A stretch of DNA of 23,648 nt from JACPTG01 sp964504135 (GTDB taxonomy: Archaea > Nanobdellota > Nanobdellia > Woesearchaeales > UBA10216). The DNA lies in assembly GCA_964504135.1 (NCBI GenBank), contig CAZDCW010000021.1, positions 1 to 23,648 of the forward strand. Reading direction: 5' to 3'. The notes under the pieces are model-generated. The model was not told the DNA's origin. It searched no databases and saw only the letters and a list, made by a program, of their open reading frames with translations. Within the stretch, counting starts at the first letter, position 1. The number at the start of each line of letters is the position of its first letter. Below, piece after piece: positions 7,510-14,343 of the stretch. The translations under genes and the position numbers were made by a program.

Positions 7510-8154
7510 ATGATGAATATTGAATGGCTGGGTCATGCTGGGTTTAGGGTGGCAGGGTCAAGGACTGTTTACATTGACCCTTTCCAGATACAGGAGGGGG
7601 AAAAGGCAGACTTGGTTCTGATTACCCACCCGCATTATGACCACTGCAGCCCTGCTGACCTGAAGAAAATTGCAGGCCCGGAGACTGTAATTATTGCCCC
7701 CATTGGCTGCCAGAGCAAGATAGCGGCCGCCAGGTTCCATTACGCTGAGTTCAGGAACATCCAGCCGGGCGGGAAGGTAAGCATTTATGGCGCAGTTATC
7801 TCGGCAGTGCCGGCCTATAACATAGGGAAAAAATTCCACAACAGGCATGATGATTGGGTTGGCTATGTGATTGAGCTTGATGGGAAAAGGTTCTACCATG
7901 CAGGGGATACCGATTTCATCAATGAGATGGCGGGCATTAAGGCTGATGTCGCATTTCTTCCTGTGGGCGGCACATACACGATGGATGCGCGTGAGGCAGC
8001 CCATGCAGCAGCCATAATAAGGCCGAAAATTGCTGTACCGATGCATTACGGCAGCATAGTAGGGAGTGCTGATGACGCTGAGAAGTTTGAGAAGTCAGTT
8101 GCGCATTCAAGGGTTGAGATAATGCAGAAAGGCATTCCTGAAGAGTTGGTTTGA
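7510..8154 (+). CDS. UPF0173-type metal-dependent hydrolase (metallo-beta-lactamase fold)
   Basis: About 214 residues with the metallo-beta-lactamase fold. The start MNIEWLGHAGF and the metal motif THPHYDHCSP (H40, H42, D44, H45) match the small hydrolases of the UPF0173 group, as do the later ligand segments FYHAGDTDF and VPMHYGS. The physiological substrate is unknown for this family. There are two adjacent Met codons: GGTG at 7503-7506 sits 6 nt before the second ATG (7513), the better-spaced start, so the true N-terminus may be one residue shorter. It is the last gene of the translin-gatCA operon, 18 bases after gatA, and ends 3 bases before the convergent pelA stop. Confidence 0.88.
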   Translation: MMNIEWLGHAGFRVAGSRTVYIDPFQIQEGEKADLVLITHPHYDHCSPADLKKIAGPETVIIAPIGCQSKIAAARFHYAEFRNIQPGGKVSIYGAVISAVPAYNIGKKFHNRHDDWVGYVIELDGKRFYHAGDTDFINEMAGIKADVAFLPVGGTYTMDAREAAHAAAIIRPKIAVPMHYGSIVGSADDAEKFEKSVAHSRVEIMQKGIPEELV

Positions 8155-8157
8155 TTT

Positions 8158-9207
8158 TTAAGCCGTCATCTTATACCTCAGCAGGGCGGCAATCCCTCCG
8201 AGGCCGTCCAGCTTTTTTCCAGGGTCGTTGTCGCTGTTGAGGATTGCAACTTCCCCGGCGGCTGTGTCGGCGCTGCGCATTATCTTTTCTATCCTTCCAA
8301 AGCTCCCATCCTGCCTTGTCTTCTGGATGAGCCCGTCCGTTACCATCAGTATCCTGACTGCCCCTGCCTGCGATGCGTTTTCTGTCTCGGCAAGCCCGTA
8401 GCTGGCGTTGCCCTGTCTTGAAATCTCGAGGAACAGCTCTTCAACAAGCCTGGATTCCTTTGCAGTGCGTTCCTGCCTTAGCACGCCCTTGAGCTCGCTG
8501 CTTTTCAGCACTTCATCAATGCCTTTTGTCACGCTGCTGCATGTGGCTGTGATTATTTTTGTTTTTAATTCGTTTCTTCCAAGCTCCTTGAGGAGCTCAT
8601 CCTTCCAGAATGAGGGCGACGCAACTATCAGGTGCTGGGCATTGAACCTTTCGGAATATTCTGAGAGGAGCTTTATTATTTCCCCGTAGAAGTTCCTTGA
8701 CTCTGACTTCTGCCCCTTTTTTTCAACCTGGCCCCTGATTTCTGCCAGCACCTTATACCCCTGGGAGAGCAGGAGGGCGAAAACCGCTTCTTCCCTGTCA
8801 AATGCGCACACTACAATCCTTTCATTCCTTTCTTGAGACGCTTCCCTGATTCTGGAAAGCTGGTAATTCAGCCATTTTTCCTTGGTTATCATGGCTACAG
8901 TGCCCTCTTCAAAGCTGAATGTGTGGTGCGCCTTTGGAACGTCTTCAGGCGCTTCTGTTATCAGCCCGCCAATCCTTAGCGCGTTGGAATACTTGTGGAA
9001 CTCCACGTTCTCAACCTTGAGCTTTATCCAGACAGGCTTCCTCACGGTTTCAGTGGAGTCGCGGTCCCCGACCTTTATCTTTCTCAGGCTCCTTGTCTTG
9101 ACATAGTCGCCGGGCTCTATAACCTGGCTCAGTGCCCAGAGGTCATCAAGCGAGGTTACCTCAACAGTGATTTCGCCATGCTTCAGGAAAGACTTCAGGA
9201 TTCGCAT
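8158..9207 (-). CDS. pelA: mRNA surveillance protein Pelota (Dom34)
   Basis: About 349 residues from ATG 9207, the usual archaeal Pelota length. Pelota is an eRF1-like factor that enters the empty A site of stalled ribosomes and, with aEF1A/ABCE1 in archaea, promotes their release. The N-terminal domain begins MRILKSFLKHGEITVEV and contains SLDDLWALSQVIEPGDYVK followed by TRSLRKIKVGD, typical of the Pelota Sm-like domain. The central and C-terminal eRF1-like domains follow (KAHHTFSFEEGT; HLIVASPSFWKDELLKEL; RILMVTDGLI). The GTG three codons upstream (9216) is possible, but 9207 fits family N-termini and lies about 24 nt from the TATA box, so it is likely leaderless. Confidence 0.95.
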   Translation of the reverse strand: MRILKSFLKHGEITVEVTSLDDLWALSQVIEPGDYVKTRSLRKIKVGDRDSTETVRKPVWIKLKVENVEFHKYSNALRIGGLITEAPEDVPKAHHTFSFEEGTVAMITKEKWLNYQLSRIREASQERNERIVVCAFDREEAVFALLLSQGYKVLAEIRGQVEKKGQKSESRNFYGEIIKLLSEYSERFNAQHLIVASPSFWKDELLKELGRNELKTKIITATCSSVTKGIDEVLKSSELKGVLRQERTAKESRLVEELFLEISRQGNASYGLAETENASQAGAVRILMVTDGLIQKTRQDGSFGRIEKIMRSADTAAGEVAILNSDNDPGKKLDGLGGIAALLRYKMTA

Positions 9208-9225
9208 TTTGGACACTAAGAAAGA

Positions 9226-9237
9226 TTTATATATAAA
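9226..9237. promoter_or_regulatory. Palindromic TATA box shared by pelA and the divergent gene
   Basis: TTTATATATAAA is a perfect 12-bp palindrome centred at 9231.5. It lies 24.5 nt from the pelA ATG (minus strand) and 29.5 nt from the ATG at 9261 (plus strand). No other TATA-like site lies between the two genes, so one box probably serves both directions. Confidence 0.65.
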
Positions 9238-9260
9238 GTTGTGCGATTCTAAGCTTCTTA

Positions 9261-10424
9261 ATGCACGCGAAAAAGGGTCAGAGCGCAGGCGGGGCAGCTT
9301 CGCTTATAGCGGCAATACTCGGCCTTATGCTCCTTTACATACTTTTCCTGCCTCCTGAGGCAAGGGATGAGTTGCTGGGCAACAATGCCACCCCGGGCGA
9401 GGTAAAGGGGATTTCAGAGCCGTCAAGGATTCTTCTGCTGGAGAAGCCCGGGACAGTCTTCAGGGCAAAGCAGGACCAGTTTGAGCATAATCTTAATGCG
9501 TTTAACCTTTATGCGAAGTCCGAAGACCGCCTGATAAAGTCCATGGGCTCGGTGTTTGTCGAGTCCAAGAGCGGAAGCACCAAGAAAAAGACAGCGGCAT
9601 TCTCAGCAGAGCCTGGGAAGACAGGTAACGCCCAGCTAAGCTTCCAGGTTAAGGACCATAGCGGCAGGCTGATTGTCTCGCTTAACGACCAGGAGATTTT
9701 TAACGGCGAGGCGTCAGCAGCGCAGCTGATTGTCCTGGACAATCTGCAGGCTGACAATGTGCTGGAATTTTCAGCTCCTGAGACCGGATTTGCCTTCTGG
9801 CAGAGGAACTTCTATGAGCTGACCGATGTTAAGATAACTGCCACGGTAAGCCAGACAGAGGGCTTGGAGGCCAGGCAGACATTCATTATCGGCTCAGAGG
9901 AGATTAATGGGCTGGAAAGCGCAAGCCTGCTTTACTTTGTGTACTGCAGGGTTACTGAGGCAGGGAGTCTGAGGGTCTTTGTGAATGACGGGCTTGTGCA
10001 TTCAGGCGTTCCGGATTGCGGCAGCCCTGTTAAGCTTCCTATTGACGCTGGGCTGCTGAACAGGGGGGTCAACACTGTCAGGTTTTCAGCTGATTCAGGA
10101 AGCTACCTTATGGATCAGGTGCAGGTTAAGACCAAGCTGAGGCAGCCGATTGAGCCGATCTATTTTTTTGAGGTGAACGACACCCAGTATTCGTGGATAA
10201 ACAACAACACCTTTGACACATTCCTCAGGATGGGCTTTGTTGATGATAATGAGGAGAAGAGGGCAGAGCTTACAATAAACAACAGGAAGCTGTCTATGGA
10301 CACGAGGAGGACTGCTAACTTCACAAGGAACATAGACCAGTATATAGTGCGGGGGAACAACTTCATAAAAATAGCTCCTGAGACAACCCTTAATGTCATT
10401 GAGCTGAGGATTCAGCTTGAGTAA
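9261..10424 (+). CDS. Membrane-anchored exported protein of unknown function
   Basis: 387 residues that I do not recognise as a named family. Residues about 12-30 (AASLIAAILGLMLLYILFL) form one hydrophobic helix after a basic start (MHAKK), so the protein is probably anchored by its N-terminus with the rest outside. The remainder is rich in beta-strand patterns, with repeated units of the kind GSLRVFVNDGLVHSG and GRLIVSLNDQEIFNGE, each followed by a segment ending in V/LEFSA or VRFSAD. This suggests two or more related beta-sandwich (carbohydrate-binding-like) modules. It has its own TATA box and ends before a T-run. It lies next to the membrane/lipoprotein cluster, so an envelope role is plausible but inferred. 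Confidence 0.75.
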   Translation: MHAKKGQSAGGAASLIAAILGLMLLYILFLPPEARDELLGNNATPGEVKGISEPSRILLLEKPGTVFRAKQDQFEHNLNAFNLYAKSEDRLIKSMGSVFVESKSGSTKKKTAAFSAEPGKTGNAQLSFQVKDHSGRLIVSLNDQEIFNGEASAAQLIVLDNLQADNVLEFSAPETGFAFWQRNFYELTDVKITATVSQTEGLEARQTFIIGSEEINGLESASLLYFVYCRVTEAGSLRVFVNDGLVHSGVPDCGSPVKLPIDAGLLNRGVNTVRFSADSGSYLMDQVQVKTKLRQPIEPIYFFEVNDTQYSWINNNTFDTFLRMGFVDDNEEKRAELTINNRKLSMDTRRTANFTRNIDQYIVRGNNFIKIAPETTLNVIELRIQLE

Positions 10425-10439
10425 GCGGCTTCTGGGCCC

Positions 10440-10446
10440 TTTTTTT
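10440..10446 (+). terminator. T-run terminator after the 9261-10424 gene
   Basis: Seven T residues (10440-10446) follow a G+C-rich GGGCCC stretch, 15 bases after the stop codon. This fits the T-tract terminators used by archaeal RNA polymerase. Confidence 0.45.
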
Positions 10447-10460
10447 ACTTATAACTAACT

Positions 10461-10662
10461 GTAGCAGGCTGACTTATTAATGGTCGGCAGTTAGTGGTTA
10501 GTAGTTATACCCGAACAGTGAACATTGCAGATGCAGTGGACCAGGCCAGGCCGTACATGTGACGAGTCTCCCGAAAGGGGCTGCTGAATCTGATGCGGGC
10601 ACAGCCTGCTGTTTATTAGTGGTTCAATAGTAGTTCAATGGCGTGTCGCCTCTAACTTAAAC
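10461..10662 (+). repeat. Intergenic repeat element, copy B
   Basis: The left end GTAGCAGGCTGACT starts at 10461. The first 97 bases (10461-10557) match copy D (21070-21166) with 4 differences by eye. The right part carries CCGTACA, a UCCC-GAAA-GGGG hairpin (10569-10580) and CAGCCTGCT (10602-10610), which can pair with AGCAGGCTG (10463-10471). The frame runs from 10473 and is broken by a TGA at 10560. After that it continues RVSRKGLLNLMRAQPAVY to a TAG at 10617-10619. The distal motif GTGTCGCCTCTAACTTAAAC is at 10643-10662. Copy B fills most of the 315-base gap between two genes on the same strand. Confidence 0.8.
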
Positions 10663-10684
10663 ATGCTTCTTTTGCTTCTAGAAA

Positions 10685-10693
10685 GATTTAAAT
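10685..10693 (+). promoter_or_regulatory. Probable promoter of the membrane protein/lipoprotein unit
   Basis: GATTTAAAT, preceded by GAAA as at the other promoters here, is centred about 51 nt before the ATG at 10740. Transcription from it would give a leader of about 20-25 nt that contains GAGGT (10725-10729), a ribosome site 10 nt before the ATG. A second AT-rich site (TTTAAA, 10715-10720) would instead give a leaderless mRNA, so the choice is open. Confidence 0.4.
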
Positions 10694-10739
10694 GCGCCTG
10701 GGCGAATAAGTTCCTTTAAAAAAAGAGGTTCAGGGATAG

Positions 10740-12416
10740 ATGGCTCCAGACCCAACGTATAACCTTCTGGCAAGGGAGAATTCTCCGCCGCAGCGCACAA
10801 GCATTACCATGAGGTGGCCTGACTTTCTGAAGCCTAAGGCAGAGGTTCCGGCAATATTCATTCTGTTTGTGGTCCTGTACCAGTTCTATGAGCTGATAGT
10901 CAGGTATAACATCAGTCTGGAGGCAAGGGTTCTTGCGTATGTCCTGATTGTGACCTTCGCCTACCTGTTCAGGGTGATTGAGCTCAAGCCCGCGATTTTC
11001 ATCTCCCTGCTTTCCCTTGGCATTCCTTACCTGTGGCTGCAGGTTTCAAAGCTTCCTCAGGGTGACTTTACGCTTCTTCTGAACATGGCCCTGCTCATGC
11101 TCGCCCCTGTTTGGGCTTGGGTGTTCATCAAGAGCTATATTCCAAAGAGCTTTTTTGGCGAGCTTCTCAGGGTTTGTCTTGTCCTTTTGCTGGTCTTTGG
11201 AATAATTTACCCTCAGCTTTCCCTTGTCCTTGAGCGGCTGGGCCTCGCTGAAACAAGGGTGCAGGCAGGCCCGCAGGATTCCTTGGGGACATTGATTGGC
11301 GGTCTGCAGAGGTCAGGCCGCGCCATTGTAAACCTTCCGGTTACTGTGCAGAAGGCATGGGATAATTACATCAACTCTGCGACCCAGGCATTTTACCCTG
11401 GAAAAGAGGAGTCTGGCTCTGCCATAAGCCTGTCCATTACAGAGCTTAAGACCGCAGACCAGGAGTACAGGGAGGGCCAGGATGTGCTGCTTCTGGCAAC
11501 AGTCAAGGCCGCGAATCTTGACAGGACAAGGCCTATTGCGGCTTCTCCCCATTGCTGGTCTGACCGGGAGAAGGTAGCTGAGACAAAAGGCGCAGCCCAG
11601 CCCGAAACCTTTGAAATCCTTGGCTCAGAGTCTGTTGTCTTCGACTGCAGGCTGAAGGGGCTTAAGAGGGGGACACATGCAATTAAGGCAGCAGCGCAGT
11701 TTACTTTTACAACTGAGGCTGAACTCCTCAGTTACTTTATGAAAAAGGAGACATTAAAGTCCTTGAACAGGGAGGGCGTAGACCCTTTGAGGCTTTACGA
11801 TGCGCCTGATCCAAAGCCTGTGGCAGTGCACACTCCCGGGCCTGTTATGATAGGCATGAGCGCTCCAGAGCCTCCAATCGGCCTGGAGGATGCTTCAAAA
11901 ATGTCACTGGGGATAACCATAAGCAACAAGTGGTCAGGCAGGATTGAGGATGTTGAAGAGGTTGTGATTACCCTTCCAAGGGGGATTGAGCTGGATGAAA
12001 CTGAGGGATGTACGCATAAGTTCATCCACTCTGGCGAGGACTCCTCAGGAAACAGCCGTTATGCCCTGGACATAGCCGCAGAGCGCGAGGATGACTCTGA
12101 AAAATTCACTAAGATTGACAAGTACCAGAGTTTCAGGTGCAGCCTGCTGGTTACTGATAGTGCAGCGCTGCTGGCAGGAAAGCCCTTCGCTATCAGGAAT
12201 TTCAAGGTTAACGCTAAGTACACTTATTCTGTCGAGAAGGACCTTTCCCTTGACTTAAAGGAAAAAAGGCCTGAAAAAGCTGGCTCCCCTGAGCAGCCCG
12301 CCCAGTCGCCTGAGGAAGCACCGCCTGAGGAAGCACCGCCAGCTGAAGGGGGTGCAAATGATGAGTCCGGTAGTGAAGCTGGTGCCGAGCCGGTTCCTGG
12401 GGAGGCTGTTCAATGA
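10740..12416 (+). CDS. Five-helix membrane protein with exported domain and Pro/Glu-rich tail
   Basis: 558 residues, family not recognised. Hydrophobic helices lie at about 36-55, 61-80, 84-102, 110-131 and 141-160. A long, probably extracytoplasmic part follows, with few cysteines (HCWSD, FDCRL, EGCTH, FRCSL) that could form disulfides. The segment GPVMIGMSAPEPP..LGITISNKWSG and the ending PFAIRNFKVNAKYTYSVEKD resemble the C-terminal domain of the three lipoproteins downstream (GAPVAVxxVEP.. and NSPIIIRLRYGYRDSVSKD). The last 45 or so residues are Pro/Glu/Ala-rich and include a perfect 15-bp tandem duplication (12308-12337). The next gene's ATG overlaps its stop (ATGA). Confidence 0.78.
   Translation: MAPDPTYNLLARENSPPQRTSITMRWPDFLKPKAEVPAIFILFVVLYQFYELIVRYNISLEARVLAYVLIVTFAYLFRVIELKPAIFISLLSLGIPYLWLQVSKLPQGDFTLLLNMALLMLAPVWAWVFIKSYIPKSFFGELLRVCLVLLLVFGIIYPQLSLVLERLGLAETRVQAGPQDSLGTLIGGLQRSGRAIVNLPVTVQKAWDNYINSATQAFYPGKEESGSAISLSITELKTADQEYREGQDVLLLATVKAANLDRTRPIAASPHCWSDREKVAETKGAAQPETFEILGSESVVFDCRLKGLKRGTHAIKAAAQFTFTTEAELLSYFMKKETLKSLNREGVDPLRLYDAPDPKPVAVHTPGPVMIGMSAPEPPIGLEDASKMSLGITISNKWSGRIEDVEEVVITLPRGIELDETEGCTHKFIHSGEDSSGNSRYALDIAAEREDDSEKFTKIDKYQSFRCSLLVTDSAALLAGKPFAIRNFKVNAKYTYSVEKDLSLDLKEKRPEKAGSPEQPAQSPEEAPPEEAPPAEGGANDESGSEAGAEPVPGEAVQ
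12308..12337 (+). repeat. 15-bp perfect tandem repeat in the acidic tail
   Basis: GCCTGAGGAAGCACC occurs twice in a row (12308-12322 and 12323-12337), encoding repeated PEEAP units. It keeps the frame, so tail length may vary by slippage. Confidence 0.85.
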
Positions 12417-13351
12417 AATGGCCTGCATTGGCGATACTTGCGTTGATAACGCTGGCAGGCTGCAAATCAGGTGATGGCAGCCCAAGCCTGCCCGTTTCTT
12501 ACTCGGCAATTCATTCAGGTACAGAGGGCATTAAGATAGAGTTCCTTCCCAACGGGCCTCCTGAAAACCTGCAGGCAGGCGAGGAGGAGGGAGTTGATTA
12601 TAAAATCAGCCTGAAAATAAGCAATAAGGGTGCTGCGGATGTGGACAGCGGCCTTCTGGCAATAATATACAATCCGGATTATATTCTGGTTGAGGAGGCT
12701 TCACGTGAGGTTTCGCTCCTTGGAAGGGGCCCTGCAAACCCGCCTGGCACAGTCATATTCGAATTTTTCTCAGCGCAGACACTGCCGTTTAGTGAGGTTC
12801 AGTCCAAAAAGAGGGAGACGAAGATAACTGCTGCAGCCTGCTATAAGTACTCAACAGAATCATTGTCGGATACATGCATAGACGCAGACCTGCTCAACAT
12901 CAACATGAAGCAGAAGGCCTGTACCCCCAAGGCAATGACCTTTAGCGGCCAGGGCGCTCCTGTTGCTGTTGTAAAGATTGAGCCTGAAATGATTCCTGAT
13001 GGAAGCGGAAGTTCAATTACAGCCGTAAGGCCCCAATATACTGTTCATATCAAGAATGTTGGCTTGGGCCAGGTTGTCAGCGCCGGGGCAGAGCAGGCAC
13101 TGTGCACAGAGGCAGTCCTTGAGCCAAGGGCGCTGAATACGGTGGGCATAGAAGCCAGTCTGTCAGGAGCAGGGCTTGAATGCAGCCCGAACCCTGTCAG
13201 GCTTGAGTCTGGAGAGGCCAAGGTGAGGTGCCGCACTTCAGATGCCATTCCGGCATCCACCCCAAGTTACAACACTCCGCTTCTTATCAAGCTAAGCTAC
13301 GGGTACATGTCAAGCATGTCAAAAAAGGTCACGATAACAAAGACCGAATAA
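12413..13351 (+). CDS. Lipoprotein of unknown function, paralogue 1
   Basis: 312 residues with a lipoprotein signal: short basic start, hydrophobic stretch and lipobox LAGC (Cys16). The mature part should be tethered outside the cytoplasmic membrane. It shares a pattern with the next two genes: GIKIEFLPNGPP near the N-terminus, KISNKGAADV, ACYKYSTES...TCID, GQGAPVAVVKIEP, TVHIKNVGLGQV, several later cysteines, and a terminal TPLLIKLSYGYMSSMSKKV. The alternating hydrophobic pattern suggests two beta-sandwich domains. No enzyme motif is visible. GGAGG (12401-12405) lies 7 nt before the ATG, which overlaps the upstream stop, so the two are translationally coupled and probably work together. Confidence 0.75.
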   Translation: MKWPALAILALITLAGCKSGDGSPSLPVSYSAIHSGTEGIKIEFLPNGPPENLQAGEEEGVDYKISLKISNKGAADVDSGLLAIIYNPDYILVEEASREVSLLGRGPANPPGTVIFEFFSAQTLPFSEVQSKKRETKITAAACYKYSTESLSDTCIDADLLNINMKQKACTPKAMTFSGQGAPVAVVKIEPEMIPDGSGSSITAVRPQYTVHIKNVGLGQVVSAGAEQALCTEAVLEPRALNTVGIEASLSGAGLECSPNPVRLESGEAKVRCRTSDAIPASTPSYNTPLLIKLSYGYMSSMSKKVTITKTE

Positions 13352-13359
13352 TTTATATA
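13352..13359 (+). promoter_or_regulatory. TATA box of lipoprotein paralogue 2
   Basis: TTTATATA starts immediately after the previous stop codon and is centred 26.5 nt before the ATG at 13382. This gene can therefore be expressed independently, as a leaderless mRNA. Confidence 0.6.
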
Positions 13360-13381
13360 CAAAAGTTGGGAAAACTGCACT

Positions 13382-14302
13382 ATGGGCAAAAAGGTGACCG
13401 CAATAATTCTTTTGCTTGCGGCAATCGTGGTTGCCGGCTGCGGGCAGCAGCAGTCAGCCCCTGACACAAGGTCTGGTACTCGCGGGTTGGAGATGAGCTT
13501 TATCCAGGGTAATCCTCCGGACAGGTTTATCGTTCCAGGTGAGATGGGCATCAGCCTGCAGATAAAGAACACTGGCTGGGCGACTGCTGACGGTAACGTA
13601 TACCTTAGCGGGTTTGACCCAAGCGTGCTCAGTGACCTGCGCAATCCCAACGGTGCAGGAATCCCTTATGATGGGCTTGGCATTAGGGGAAAGTCTGTGG
13701 GAGACTCCCAGGGAGAGATAGCTTTCAAGGATTTCAAGGTGAACGCCAGGCTGAGTGACGAGGTGGATGTTTACAGGACAAGGATACTGGCAACTGCCTG
13801 TTACAATTACGAGACCATAGCCTCAACAGTTGTTTGTGTTGATCCAACCCCCTTTGGCGTTACAGAGAGGCAGAAAGTGTGCACGTCAGCTCAAGTAAGC
13901 TTGTCCAGCCAGGGCGCTCCTGTTGCTGTAACCAGGGTAGAGCCGAGCAATGCAGCAGGAAAGATTAGGTTTACCATACATGTCCAGAATGTTGGCTCTG
14001 GCCTGGTTTACCAGGTGGATCATGAGGATGGCTGCCAGCCGTATGGCCCTGGCCTGAAGTTTGAGGAGCTTAACCAGATAAGGGTGGAGTCGGTTACAAT
14101 TGGCGGCCAGCCCTGCAATGTCGACCTTGGGAATAATGAGGGCTTCATTAAGCTTATAGACGGCAGGAAGAGCTTCTTATGCACCTATAACATTCAGGGA
14201 GACCAGAAGGCAGCCTTCAATTCCCCGATAATCATCAGGCTCAGGTATGGTTACAGGGACAGCGTCAGCAAGGACCTGGAAATCGCCAAGATACCCAGGT
14301 AA
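13382..14302 (+). CDS. Lipoprotein of unknown function, paralogue 2
   Basis: 306 residues with lipobox VAGC (Cys20) after a clear hydrophobic signal. It is paralogous to the genes on either side. Shared stretches are GLEMSFIQGNPP, QIKNTGWATADG, ACYNYETIAS...VCVD, SSQGAPVAVTRVEP, TIHVQNVGSGLV and a terminal SPIIIRLRYGYRDSVSKD. It shares a 22-nt exact DNA match (13908-13929) with paralogue 1 (12948-12969), which suggests recent duplication or local gene conversion. Conserved cysteine pairs suggest disulfides outside the cell. The function is unknown; surface assembly or binding is the most that can be inferred. Confidence 0.75.
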   Translation: MGKKVTAIILLLAAIVVAGCGQQQSAPDTRSGTRGLEMSFIQGNPPDRFIVPGEMGISLQIKNTGWATADGNVYLSGFDPSVLSDLRNPNGAGIPYDGLGIRGKSVGDSQGEIAFKDFKVNARLSDEVDVYRTRILATACYNYETIASTVVCVDPTPFGVTERQKVCTSAQVSLSSQGAPVAVTRVEPSNAAGKIRFTIHVQNVGSGLVYQVDHEDGCQPYGPGLKFEELNQIRVESVTIGGQPCNVDLGNNEGFIKLIDGRKSFLCTYNIQGDQKAAFNSPIIIRLRYGYRDSVSKDLEIAKIPR

Positions 14303-14310
14303 AAGAAAGA

Positions 14311-14318
14311 TTTATAAA
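14311..14318 (+). promoter_or_regulatory. TATA box of lipoprotein paralogue 3
   Basis: TTTATAAA, preceded by AAAGA, is centred 29.5 nt before the ATG at 14344. It has the same GAAAGATTTATA form as the box at pelA. Confidence 0.6.
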
Positions 14319-14343
14319 ACACCATTCACAAGGCCAGCCCGGT

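Noticed and set aside
9216..9216. GTG start of pelA three codons upstream of ATG 9207
   Set aside because: Pelota proteins typically begin MRIL-like, and 9207 has the better distance from the TATA box; the difference is only three residues and cannot be fully excluded.
10581..10595. Possible C/D-box small RNA in repeat copies B and D (CTGA followed by TGATG)
   Set aside because: The C-box-like TGATG is absent in copies A and C and is not followed by the needed A; no second box pair is present.
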